This document shows positions 54,431 to 62,420 of a DNA stretch of 64,000 nucleotides, piece after piece. The first letter of the stretch is position 1, and every line of letters begins with the position of its first letter. Under the pieces are notes generated by a model. It was not told the origin of the DNA. It worked only from the letters and a program-made list of their open reading frames with translations, and made no database searches. Position numbers and translations under genes: made by a program. Origin of the DNA: Kyrpidia spormannii (GTDB lineage Bacteria > Bacillota > Bacilli > Kyrpidiales > Kyrpidiaceae); assembly GCF_002804065.1 (NCBI RefSeq), contig NZ_CP024955.1:1612001-1676000 (forward strand), given 5' to 3'.

Positions 54431-54866
54431 GGTGACTCCTCCCTGTTTTCGTTGAATTGGCTGGGTCTGTCAAAGGTCCGCCGGAAACCCCCAAAAACGG
54501 GTTGTACAGATTCAAGATACTGCTGTAGGTCCGAAAAAACTGGTCCAACATACTCTGGTAACGCTCCAATTCCGCAGCGTACAACCGCAGGTACGCCTCT
54601 CCGGCGTCAGTGAGGGAATAGAGGCGCTTTGCAGGTCCCGCTGTCTCCGTGTTCCACTCGGACTGTACGTAATGGTCTTTTTCCAGTTGCCGAAGGATCC
54701 GGTAGACGTTCCCCCGGTCTACATCTTGAAAACCGAAAACAGCCAACTTTTGAACCAATTCGTACCCGTGAACCGGAACTTCCCGCAGGATCAACAGGAT
54801 GTACGGAAGGAGAAAATTTTTTGGCGCTTTGCCAAGGAGCCCCCTTTCCATTGGCGTCTCCATCAT
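54396..54866 (-). CDS. phaQ: PadR-family regulator PhaQ
   Basis: 156 residues. A PadR winged helix is visible (LLILREVPVHGYELVQKLAV, DRGNVYRILRQLEKDHYVQS, then PAKRLYSLTDAGEAYL) with a C-terminal dimerisation helix. In Bacillus megaterium PhaQ is a PHA-responsive repressor of phaQP and phaRBC. The promoter upstream carries an imperfect palindrome overlapping the -10 box, which fits autoregulation. Confidence 0.88.
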   Translation of the reverse strand: MMETPMERGLLGKAPKNFLLPYILLILREVPVHGYELVQKLAVFGFQDVDRGNVYRILRQLEKDHYVQSEWNTETAGPAKRLYSLTDAGEAYLRLYAAELERYQSMLDQFFRTYSSILNLYNPFLGVSGGPLTDPANSTKTGRSHHDPGHPESKET

Positions 54867-54876
54867 CTCATTTCAC

Positions 54877-54903
54877 CTCTAGGTGTATTTTACATCTATA
54901 CGG
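54877..54903 (-). promoter_or_regulatory. Operator upstream of phaQ
   Basis: An imperfect 11-5-11 palindrome: half sites CCTCTAGGTGT and ACATCTATACG. It matches 20 of 27 positions with the perfect palindrome at 55731-55757, including the half site ACATCTATA. It covers the -10 box and transcription start of the phaQ promoter. Confidence 0.7.
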
Positions 54904-54917
54904 ACGCCTGTGTCAAT
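54888..54917 (-). promoter_or_regulatory. phaQ promoter
   Basis: Leftward TTGACA (54912-54917), 18-bp spacer, TAAAAT (54888-54893). The start codon follows after about 20 bp, so the leader is very short. Confidence 0.75.
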
Positions 54918-54927
54918 CCCGAATGTG

Positions 54928-55662
54928 TTAGAGGACCAAGCCTCCGTCCACCGGGATGATCGCGCCATTAATAAAGCTGGCGGCATCTGACGCCAAAAAG
55001 AGATAGACGTGCGCCACCTCCTCGGGGCGCCCCATACGTTTGAGAGGTGTCCGCTCTTTCACCGTCTGCAAGATTCTGTCTGGCACCTTGGCGGTCATGC
55101 CGGTTTCAATGAACCCCGGTGCGACGGCGTTGACCCGAATGCCTTTGGCCCCAAGTTCCCGTGCCCAGGTTTTCGTCAATCCGATCACGCCGGCTTTGGT
55201 GGCGGCGTAATTCGTCTGACCGATGTTGCCATACAAGCCCACCACCGAAGAAGCATTGAGGATAACGCCTCCTCCCTGCTGGATCATCACCGGGGCAGCC
55301 GATTTTGTGCACTGCATGACACCTGTTAAATTGACCGCCAAAACTTCGTGCCACGCGACAAGGGGAAGTTTGACCAAAAATCCATCCCGGGTAATCCCGG
55401 CGTTATTGATAAGGACGTCGATTCGTCCGAATCGCTTCAGGGTTTTGTCCACCATCTCTTGTACCTGGTCTTCTTTGCGAACGTCCACGTGGAGGAAGAG
55501 GGCCTCCGTCCCGCCTTCCTTGAGTTCCGATTCTAAAGCCGAGCCCTCCGCGTCCCCCACGTCCGCCAACACCACTTTTGCGCCGTGGGCAGCAAAGAGG
55601 CGCGCAGTCGCCCGTCCGATGCCATTGGCCGCGCCGGTGATGACCGCCACCTTATCTGTCAT
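54928..55662 (-). CDS. fabG: FabG/PhaB-type 3-oxoacyl reductase (second copy)
   Basis: 244 residues from the ATG at 55662; a TTG at 55683 is also in frame. Short-chain dehydrogenase with ITGAANGIGRATARLFAA, NNAGITRDG, LNASSVVGLYGNIGQTNYAA and a C-terminal INGAIIPVDGGLVL. It could feed PHA synthesis or fatty acids. The perfect palindrome just downstream of its promoter ties it to the PHA regulon. Confidence 0.9.
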   Translation of the reverse strand: MTDKVAVITGAANGIGRATARLFAAHGAKVVLADVGDAEGSALESELKEGGTEALFLHVDVRKEDQVQEMVDKTLKRFGRIDVLINNAGITRDGFLVKLPLVAWHEVLAVNLTGVMQCTKSAAPVMIQQGGGVILNASSVVGLYGNIGQTNYAATKAGVIGLTKTWARELGAKGIRVNAVAPGFIETGMTAKVPDRILQTVKERTPLKRMGRPEEVAHVYLFLASDAASFINGAIIPVDGGLVL

Positions 55663-55730
55663 CAATGGGAATCGCCTCCACAAGTTTTCTCTGGATAATC
55701 TTCAAGCGCGGAAACGCGATTGGTTATTTG

Positions 55731-55757
55731 CCTATAGATGTCATTTACATCTATAGG
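55731..55757 (-). promoter_or_regulatory. Perfect palindromic operator upstream of the second reductase
   Basis: CCTATAGATGT, five bases, ACATCTATAGG: an 11-bp perfect inverted repeat that covers the predicted transcription start. Its match at 54877-54903 suggests that the same regulator, probably PhaQ, binds both. Confidence 0.8.
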
Positions 55758-55758
55758 C

Positions 55759-55787
55759 ATTCTACTCCATTTATTTCCCCGTGTAAA
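55759..55787 (-). promoter_or_regulatory. Promoter of the second reductase gene
   Basis: Leftward TTTACA (55782-55787), 17-bp spacer and TAGAAT (55759-55764), directly upstream of the operator. Confidence 0.7.
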
Positions 55788-55788
55788 T

Positions 55789-55812
55789 AAAAAAACCGCC
55801 TTTTGGGCGGTT
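55789..55812 (-). terminator. Terminator after the YheO-like regulator gene
   Basis: Stem AACCGCC / GGCGGTT with a T-rich loop, preceded by a run of A on the plus strand, 17 bp after the stop at 55829. Confidence 0.88.
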
Positions 55813-55828
55813 GAATTCGGATCAGTCG

Positions 55829-56485
55829 TCACATCATCCGGTTTTTGGCACGAATTTCATCCAAATAATTGTAGATCGTGTATCTCGACACGCCAAGTTG
55901 GGAGGCGATGAGATCCACCGCCCCTTTAATCAGAAACGCACCTTTCTCATCCAACTCTTCGATGATCATCAATTTTTCGTCTTTCGTGAGGCGATGGATC
56001 TCTTTCCCCGGTCCCGCAATGGTCTGCTCTACCATTTTATTCAGGATTGCCATCACATCGTGGGCAAACTCATCGGCCACCTCATCCACTGAATCCCCGT
56101 CGTCCCGCAGAAAACTGTCCACCCAACCCCGGATCCACTCCAGGCGGCTCAAATCTTGATTGAAACTCACACAGCCCACCACCCGGTCCCCGGCGTCCCG
56201 AAGAAACACATTGGTGGATCGAATTCGTTTTCCTTCTTTGGTGTAGGTGCGGTACACAATGGCGTGTTCATTCTCCTCGAGCCCGCGGCGCAGAACTTTC
56301 CAGGCATACTCCGAGATTGGGTCTCCTACCTGTCGATTCGTCACCCGGTTGTTGATAATAGCGACGATGGAACGTTCCGGATGGTCAAAATCGTGTAAAA
56401 CGACTTCGCAGTCCTCTCCCAACAACCTCCCTAAGGTTTCCATCAATGTTTGAATATTTCTGAAAAGAAGTTCCTTCTCCCCCAC
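55829..56485 (-). CDS. YheO-like PAS and helix-turn-helix regulator
   Basis: 218 residues. The N-terminal PAS-type region has LLGEDCEVVLHDFDHPERSI and NVFLRDAGDRVVGCVSFNQD. The C-terminal helix-turn-helix is IASQLGVSRYTIYNYLDEIR. It belongs to the YheO/DauR-like group, whose members sense small metabolites; the ligand here is unknown. It lies downstream of the E1 genes in the same direction and ends in a terminator. Control of those genes is possible but not shown. Confidence 0.85.
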   Translation of the reverse strand: MGEKELLFRNIQTLMETLGRLLGEDCEVVLHDFDHPERSIVAIINNRVTNRQVGDPISEYAWKVLRRGLEENEHAIVYRTYTKEGKRIRSTNVFLRDAGDRVVGCVSFNQDLSRLEWIRGWVDSFLRDDGDSVDEVADEFAHDVMAILNKMVEQTIAGPGKEIHRLTKDEKLMIIEELDEKGAFLIKGAVDLIASQLGVSRYTIYNYLDEIRAKNRMM

Positions 56486-56660
56486 TCATTTTTCACCTCG
56501 CCCCGGCACAAGTGCAGTCGAAATCTATTATATCACGTCCCTAACGAGTCTGAGCCTCCGTCGAGATCCGGCGATTCGGCAAAAAGACGGCGGCGAGGTG
56601 TGCGGGTAGAAGCGACGGCTGGCGCGAGGGCGCTCCAAGGCCGTCCTACCCCAGGTTTTT

Positions 56661-57650
56661 TTAAGCGGCCACGGCCCGGCGTATGCCCGACAGAATCCGA
56701 GCAACCCCCGGAAGATAAAGATCCTCCAAGGAAAAGAGGGGAAACGGCACGTCAAATCCAGCCACCCGGACCACGGGCGCTTCCAGAGAATAAAAGGCCC
56801 TTTCCTGGATAAGAGTGGCAACTTCCGCCCCAACCCCGGCCGTGCGGGGAGCTTCGTGAACGATTATCGCCCGGCCGGTATGCTCCACTGACTCCACGAT
56901 CGTTGCCACATCCAAGGGAAAGAGTGTGCGCAGATCCACCACCCGGGTCTCGATCCCGTCCTGCCTAGCCGCCTTTTCCGCCGCCTCCATCGCCCAGGGA
57001 ACCATTCCGCCCCAGACGAACATGGTGAGATCTCCGCCTTCCCGCACCACTTTGGCCTTCCCGATCGGCACCGTATAGTGACCCAGGGGCACCTCTTCCT
57101 TAAACGCCCGGTACAATCGAATCGGCTCCAGAAAGACCACCGGATCCGGATCGTCGATGGCCGCAAGCAACAGCCCTTTTGCATCATAAGACCCGGAAGG
57201 CGCCACAACTTTCAGCCCCGGCTGATGCACAAAAAACGCTTCACTACTGTCCGAGTGAAGTTCCGGCGCCCGGATCCCCCCGCCGTAAGGGGCGCGAATG
57301 ACCAGGGAAGCCGGATGTCGCCCCCGGGTGCGGGTGCGCACCCGGGCAGCATGACTGACAATTTGTTCAAAGGCAGGGTAAATAAACCCCATGAACTGAA
57401 TTTCCACCACCGGTTTTAAGCCGGCAGCCGCCATACCCACCGCTGTGCCCACAATACCCGATTCAGAGAGAGGGGTATCAAACACCCGCCGGGGGCCGAA
57501 GGCATCCTGCAAGCCATCGGTAGCCCGAAACACCCCTCCGTTTTGGCCCACATCCTCTCCGAAAACCAGAACCCGATCATCTTCGGCCAGAGCGGTGTAA
57601 AGCCCATCTTGGATGGCTTGGATCATCGTCATGTTCCGGGTCTCTCTCAC
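56661..57650 (-). CDS. 2-oxoacid dehydrogenase E1 component, beta subunit
   Basis: 329 residues from the GTG at 57650, which overlaps the E1 alpha stop as GTGA. FGEDVGQNGGVFRATDGLQ, FDTPLSESGIVGTAVGMAAA and HEAPRTAGVGAEVATLIQER are landmarks of PdhB/BkdAB/AcoB proteins. Together with the alpha subunit it forms the TPP-dependent decarboxylase of a pyruvate, branched-chain or acetoin dehydrogenase complex. No E2 or E3 gene follows. Confidence 0.93.
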   Translation of the reverse strand: MRETRNMTMIQAIQDGLYTALAEDDRVLVFGEDVGQNGGVFRATDGLQDAFGPRRVFDTPLSESGIVGTAVGMAAAGLKPVVEIQFMGFIYPAFEQIVSHAARVRTRTRGRHPASLVIRAPYGGGIRAPELHSDSSEAFFVHQPGLKVVAPSGSYDAKGLLLAAIDDPDPVVFLEPIRLYRAFKEEVPLGHYTVPIGKAKVVREGGDLTMFVWGGMVPWAMEAAEKAARQDGIETRVVDLRTLFPLDVATIVESVEHTGRAIIVHEAPRTAGVGAEVATLIQERAFYSLEAPVVRVAGFDVPFPLFSLEDLYLPGVARILSGIRRAVAA

Positions 57651-58729
57651 GCCCGGTCACCCCCCCGCAGCACTTCGGAGAGCTCTTCCTCCTGCTCTCG
57701 CAACGCCTCCGGAAGATCTGCAAAACAATGGTTGAACATGTCCGCCGGGTTTACCGCTTCCCACTGCTCCATGGTCTGAACGGCCAGCTCGATCCGCTCT
57801 TCCACCTCATCGGCGAGAGCCCTTTCCGACTGATCGTCCCACCACCGCCGGGCTTCTAAAAACGCCCGAAACCGCCGAATGGGATCTCGGCTCTTCCACA
57901 TTTCCACCTCCTCGGCGGCGCGGTAGCGGGTGTGATCATCAGCCGTGGTGTGGGAGTGGAACCGGTAGGTGTAAGCTTCGATCAACGTCGGCCCCTCTCC
58001 CCTTCTCGCCTTTTCCACCGCGTGCCGGGTCGCCGCGTACACCGCTAGGAGATCATTCCCATCCACGCGAATTCCTTCGATGCCATAGGCCGCCGCTTTT
58101 TCCGCCACCGTCTGAGTCGCCGTCTGACGGGAAAATGGAACACTGATGGCATACTGATTGTTCTGGCAGAACAGGACAACGGGTGCCCGAAATACGGCGG
58201 CAAAATTCAATCCTTCATGGAAGTCTCCTTCGGAGGTGGCTCCGTCCCCAAAATACCCCAGTGCGATTCCCGTGTCCCCGCGGTACTGCCTCGCCATGGC
58301 ATAACCGACGGCGTGGGGGATCTGGGTTCCGATGGGCACCGCCGGGGGAAACACTTGAACATCCTGGGGATAGTCCGCCCCCTCCACCCGGCCGTTCCAG
58401 TACAACAAAATCCGCTCCAAGGGCACACCGTGGACAGCCATAGCCCCGTGATCCCGGTACGTGGGAAACATCATATCTCCGGGGGCCAGGGCGAAGGCAC
58501 TCCCCACTTGGGCCGCTTCCTGACCCTCCAATGGAGCGTAAGTCCCGATGCGACCCTGGCGCTGAAGGCGGACACAACGCCGGTCAAAGGCCCTGATCTT
58601 GACCATCCACCGGTACATCTCCACACATTGCTCCTTGGGCGGAATATTCGCTTCCTTTAGGGGCGCCTCTGCCTCTTGAACGCCAACGTCCCGGACTCCA
58701 TCCTTACTTTGCAGAGCCGGCTCGCTCAT
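57647..58729 (-). CDS. 2-oxoacid dehydrogenase E1 component, alpha subunit
   Basis: 360 residues from the ATG at 58729, with GAAGGAGGG upstream. TPP-binding motif GDGATSEGDFHEGLNFA with NNQYAIS after the usual spacing, and the phosphorylation-loop-like YRFHSHTTADDHTRYR. Pyruvate versus branched-chain 2-oxoacid specificity cannot be settled by eye. It has its own promoter upstream. Confidence 0.93.
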   Translation of the reverse strand: MSEPALQSKDGVRDVGVQEAEAPLKEANIPPKEQCVEMYRWMVKIRAFDRRCVRLQRQGRIGTYAPLEGQEAAQVGSAFALAPGDMMFPTYRDHGAMAVHGVPLERILLYWNGRVEGADYPQDVQVFPPAVPIGTQIPHAVGYAMARQYRGDTGIALGYFGDGATSEGDFHEGLNFAAVFRAPVVLFCQNNQYAISVPFSRQTATQTVAEKAAAYGIEGIRVDGNDLLAVYAATRHAVEKARRGEGPTLIEAYTYRFHSHTTADDHTRYRAAEEVEMWKSRDPIRRFRAFLEARRWWDDQSERALADEVEERIELAVQTMEQWEAVNPADMFNHCFADLPEALREQEEELSEVLRGGDRA

Positions 58730-58812
58730 CCTCGACCCTCCTTCGTGTATCGAAAACGCAAATAGCCAAGCAAAAATGCAATAAACATACAATTTTTTAG
58801 TAACACAATTTC

Positions 58813-58841
58813 ATTATAACGCCCACCCCGCAAACGTACAA
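58813..58841 (-). promoter_or_regulatory. Promoter of the E1 operon
   Basis: A perfect TATAAT (58813-58818) with a weak TTGTAC -35 box (58836-58841) at 17 bp, reading leftward, about 85 bp before the E1 alpha start. Confidence 0.58.
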
Positions 58842-58911
58842 GGGGCGGGCACAGCTGAAATTGCTAAAAAATGAAACGGATCTTGCAGCTGCCGCCGGGG
58901 TGGTGACCCGT

Positions 58912-58945
58912 AAAAAAGGCCGTGGCAACCAGGCGGCCCGGCCTC
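58912..58945 (-). terminator. Terminator after livF
   Basis: Stem AGGCCG / CGGCCT with a GC-rich loop, preceded by six A on the plus strand; it overlaps the livF stop. Confidence 0.6.
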
Positions 58946-59696
58946 ATCCCGCCGGCCCGCCGGGAGATGCGGAAGCTTCTGCATATCTCCCCAAATACGC
59001 GGCCTCCACCTGGGGGTGAGTTTTCAATTCGGAGACCGAGCCCTCGACTTTCACCCGGCCGCGCTCAAGAACCAGTCCCCGATCGGCGATCCCCAGGGCG
59101 GCCCGGATGTTTTGCTCCACCAACAGGATCGTCAATCCCCGGGATTTCCGCATATCCACAAAGGCTTCGAACAACTCCGCGATCATCTTGGGGGCAAGGC
59201 CCAGGGAGGGCTCGTCGAGAATGAGCAGCTTGGGTCTCGCCATCAGCGCCCGACCCACGGCGAGCATCTGCTGTTCCCCGCCGCTTAAACTCCCCGCCGC
59301 CTGGCCGATCCGCTGGCGCAGACGAGGAAAGAGAGTCAGGATGTCCTCGGTGTCCCTTTCCAGAGTCTGTCGCTGCTGGCGATATCGGTGATAAGCGCCA
59401 AGAAGTAGGTTATCCCGGACACTGAGCCCTTGGAAAACCTGCCGGCGTTCGGGAACCAAGGCCAGACCCCGACGTACCAACTCTTCCGGCGCTGTTCCAG
59501 TGACTTCAGCGCCTTCAAACCAAACTCTGCCCTGGGATGACCGGTAAAGCCCGGCGATCGTGCCCAATAGGGTGCTCTTCCCAGCGCCATTTGGCCCGAC
59601 CACGGCAAAAATCTCCCCGGCGTTCAAATGAATCCCGACTCCTTTGAGTGCGTGGATACGGCCTCGAAACGTGTGCAGATTCTCCACCCGGAGCAC
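58944..59696 (-). CDS. livF: Branched-chain amino acid ABC transporter ATP-binding protein LivF
   Basis: 250 residues from the GTG at 59696, which abuts the livG stop. Walker A GPNGAGKST, signature SLSGGEQQMLAVGRALMARP and Walker B LLILDEPSLGLAP. LivF and LivG form the ATPase pair that powers LivH/LivM. Last gene of the operon. Confidence 0.97.
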   Translation of the reverse strand: MLRVENLHTFRGRIHALKGVGIHLNAGEIFAVVGPNGAGKSTLLGTIAGLYRSSQGRVWFEGAEVTGTAPEELVRRGLALVPERRQVFQGLSVRDNLLLGAYHRYRQQRQTLERDTEDILTLFPRLRQRIGQAAGSLSGGEQQMLAVGRALMARPKLLILDEPSLGLAPKMIAELFEAFVDMRKSRGLTILLVEQNIRAALGIADRGLVLERGRVKVEGSVSELKTHPQVEAAYLGRYAEASASPGGPAG

Positions 59697-60467
59697 CTAG
59701 ATCACCTCTTCTCCCAAATACGCTGCGATCACCCGGGGATCTCGCTGCACAGCGGCCGGCGGTCCCTGGGCGAGCATCTTCCCCTGATCCAGCACCACGA
59801 TATCGTCAGCCGTTTCCATGACCATTTCCATGTCGTGCTCGATAAAGAGAATCGTCACGCCGGTGTGCCGTATTTCTTGCATGAAGGCCGCCAACTTTCG
59901 AGATTCGCCCGCATTGAGCCCCGCCATCGGCTCGTCGAGAAGCAAAAGCTTCGGCTCCGCCGCCAAAGCCCGGGCGATTTCCACCATGCGCTGCAGGCCA
60001 TAAGGCAAAATCCCCGCAGGTTGAAAGGCCCGGTCTGTAAGCTCAAAGGTTTCCAGTAACTCCATGGCCCGATGGAAAGCTTGGCGGTTATCGCGAAGTC
60101 TGCCCGGCAAGGAGAAAAATGAGGTCAGCCAGCCCGATGTGGTCCTCAAATGCCGGCCCGCCATCACATTTTCCACCACCGTCATGTTTTGGAAGATCTC
60201 GATATTTTGAAAGGTCCGGGTAATCCCCGCCCGGGCAATGGCGTGGGCTGGAAGCCGGTCGATCCGCCGCCCTTCTAAAAGAACTTCGCCTTGGTCGGGC
60301 TTCACCATGCCGGTCAGAAGATTGAATAACGTTGTTTTTCCGGCACCGTTTGGCCCGATCACGGCGGAGATATGGCCTTTTTGGACGATAAATCCGATAT
60401 CTTCCAGGGCAACGACGCCCTCAAATCTCTTGGACAGGTTTCGAATCTCCAACAACGGTTCGGCCAT
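59697..60467 (-). CDS. livG: Branched-chain amino acid ABC transporter ATP-binding protein LivG
   Basis: 256 residues; GGAGGGGAGGGG precedes the ATG at 60467. Walker A GPNGAGKTTLFNLLTG, then the LivG-typical GITRTFQNIEIFQNMTVVEN, signature region LPYGLQRMVEIARALAAEPK and Walker B LLLLDEPMAGLNAGE. Couples to LivM. Confidence 0.97.
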   Translation of the reverse strand: MAEPLLEIRNLSKRFEGVVALEDIGFIVQKGHISAVIGPNGAGKTTLFNLLTGMVKPDQGEVLLEGRRIDRLPAHAIARAGITRTFQNIEIFQNMTVVENVMAGRHLRTTSGWLTSFFSLPGRLRDNRQAFHRAMELLETFELTDRAFQPAGILPYGLQRMVEIARALAAEPKLLLLDEPMAGLNAGESRKLAAFMQEIRHTGVTILFIEHDMEMVMETADDIVVLDQGKMLAQGPPAAVQRDPRVIAAYLGEEVI

Positions 60468-60469
60468 TC

Positions 60470-61507
60470 TTACCCCTCCCCTCCTGGAGCCGCCGATCCC
60501 GAATCCCCGGGCCGAGTCCAGCGGTGCCGGATCGTGAGCACGCCCCGTGCTAGACCGGGCACGATCCCTTGGGGAAGAAACAACAGAATAACCACGAGCA
60601 ACACACCAAAGACAAGGATCGAGTACTCTCCGCCCGCCGACGGAAACAGCGCCGGGACGACACTTTTCATCGCCTGACTCAGAATCGTCACCACCGCCGC
60701 CCCCACGGGAGCCCCCCAGACGCTGCGCACGCCTCCGGCGATAGCCATGATCAAAAACTCAATGGAGGCCATGGCATCAAAGGTAGAAGGACTGACAAAG
60801 GACAGATAAAAAGCATACAGACTGCCAGCCAGGGAAGCGACCATGGCGCTGAGGATAAAGGCCATCTCTTTGAAACGGGCCGTCGGCACCCCGAGGCTCG
60901 AAGCCGCCGCTTCACTTTCCGCCAGTGCTTTCAGAGCCCGCCCGACCCGGGAGTGCACCAAATTTCGAAATCCCCAAATCACGAGAAGTGCCATTACCCA
61001 GATTAAGTAATAAAGCTTCCAGTCCGCGTCAAAGACGAGGGATCCCACAGTCAGCGGGGGAATTCCGGTCAGTCCAGACGGCCCTCCGGTCACAGAAGTC
61101 CACTGGATCATAATGATATTCAGGATCATTCCCAAGCCGAGGGTGGCCATGGCCAAGTAGTGTCCTTCCAACCGCAGGGTGGGGCGACTCACCAGCCAGG
61201 CCACTCCTCCGGTGATTGCCATGCCAATGAGAATGGTCGCCCAGCCGTCAACTCCCCGAAGGGCGAGAATGGCCGAGGTATACGCCCCGATTCCGTAGAA
61301 TCCGGCGTGCCCCAAGGAGATCTGCCCGGCATAGCCAATAAACAGGGACAGGCCCACCGCGACGATGGCGGAGAGTCCGACAGCAATGAGGACGCTGAGG
61401 ACGTATGGCCCGGAAACAAAAGGAATGACAGCCAAAACGATCCCCACCGTGACAATGGCCGGCCAGGACGGTGGATACAGTTGCGCAAGCGGCCCACGGC
61501 GAATCAT
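60470..61507 (-). CDS. livM: Branched-chain amino acid ABC transporter permease LivM
   Basis: 345 residues with about eight to ten membrane segments; AAGGAGGG upstream of the ATG at 61507. ISLGHAGFYGIGAYTSAILA and GRALKALAESEAAASSLGVP (the coupling loop) are LivM signatures. Lies 2 bp before livG. Confidence 0.95.
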   Translation of the reverse strand: MIRRGPLAQLYPPSWPAIVTVGIVLAVIPFVSGPYVLSVLIAVGLSAIVAVGLSLFIGYAGQISLGHAGFYGIGAYTSAILALRGVDGWATILIGMAITGGVAWLVSRPTLRLEGHYLAMATLGLGMILNIIMIQWTSVTGGPSGLTGIPPLTVGSLVFDADWKLYYLIWVMALLVIWGFRNLVHSRVGRALKALAESEAAASSLGVPTARFKEMAFILSAMVASLAGSLYAFYLSFVSPSTFDAMASIEFLIMAIAGGVRSVWGAPVGAAVVTILSQAMKSVVPALFPSAGGEYSILVFGVLLVVILLFLPQGIVPGLARGVLTIRHRWTRPGDSGSAAPGGEG

Positions 61508-61519
61508 GGCACGCCCTCC

Positions 61520-62395
61520 TTATACGCGCTTTCCCGCGGTTCGGCCGAACAATCCCGACGGCCGAACAAAGAGCATGAGAAGCAGGACGATAAATGTAAT
61601 CGCATCCCGGTAATCGGAAGAAATAAGCCCGGCGGTGAAGGCTTCCAGTAGTCCTACTACAAGTCCTCCCAATACAGCAGCCGGCGCATTGTTAAGTCCA
61701 CCGATAACCGCCGCGACAAACGCCTTGAGCCCGAGCATGAGTCCCATGTCGTAGGTGGCGCCGGTGATGGGGGCCACGATGGTGCCCGCCAGCCCCCCGA
61801 GCCCGGCGGAGACGGCAAAGGCGTAAAAGGACAAGCGCGACGGGCGAATGCCGACGATCCTGGCGGCAGTGTGGTTCATCACTGCAGCCCGCACCGCTTT
61901 TCCCTGGTACGTTTGAAAGAACCAGATCAGGGCGACGAAGAAGACACCGCTGATCGCCACAGTCCACACGGTCTGCCAATCGAGGGTAGCCCCTCCCAGG
62001 TGTAAAGGCGGCCGATCGGTAAAAGGAGCCAGGGTCAGGGGATCGGCCCCCCAGATCATCAGGGCGGCGCCCCGAAACACAATATCCACCCCGATGGTGA
62101 TGATCACCACCGACAACAGGTCAATGCGCCGAGCCGGCCGGATCACCGCTCGTTCCATGACGATGCCCAGGAGCACCGCCGCAGCGGTCCCGGCCAACAC
62201 CGACACCCACAAGGCCGCCCCGTGCATGTGGAGAGAGGCCGCCGTGAGCGCCCCGACGGCCGCGAATTCCCCTTGGGCGAGGTTCAGGATGCCCGTCACG
62301 CTGAAGGTCACCACAAACCCGACGGCGATCAACGCGTAAATCGAGCCGATGGTCAAACCCGAAAAAAACAGTTGCAACAATGACGCTCCGCTCAC
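61520..62395 (-). CDS. livH: Branched-chain amino acid ABC transporter permease LivH
   Basis: 291 residues from the GTG at 62395 (GGGGAGGGG upstream). SIYALIAVGFVVTFSVTGIL, NLAQGEFAAVGALTAASLHM and a coupling loop (GKAVRAAVMNHTAARIVGIR) are typical. It is a paralogue of the partial LivH at 1-216. Confidence 0.96.
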   Translation of the reverse strand: MSGASLLQLFFSGLTIGSIYALIAVGFVVTFSVTGILNLAQGEFAAVGALTAASLHMHGAALWVSVLAGTAAAVLLGIVMERAVIRPARRIDLLSVVIITIGVDIVFRGAALMIWGADPLTLAPFTDRPPLHLGGATLDWQTVWTVAISGVFFVALIWFFQTYQGKAVRAAVMNHTAARIVGIRPSRLSFYAFAVSAGLGGLAGTIVAPITGATYDMGLMLGLKAFVAAVIGGLNNAPAAVLGGLVVGLLEAFTAGLISSDYRDAITFIVLLLMLFVRPSGLFGRTAGKRV

Positions 62396-62420
62396 CGGCC
62401 ACCCCTCCCCGCGCTCTCCT

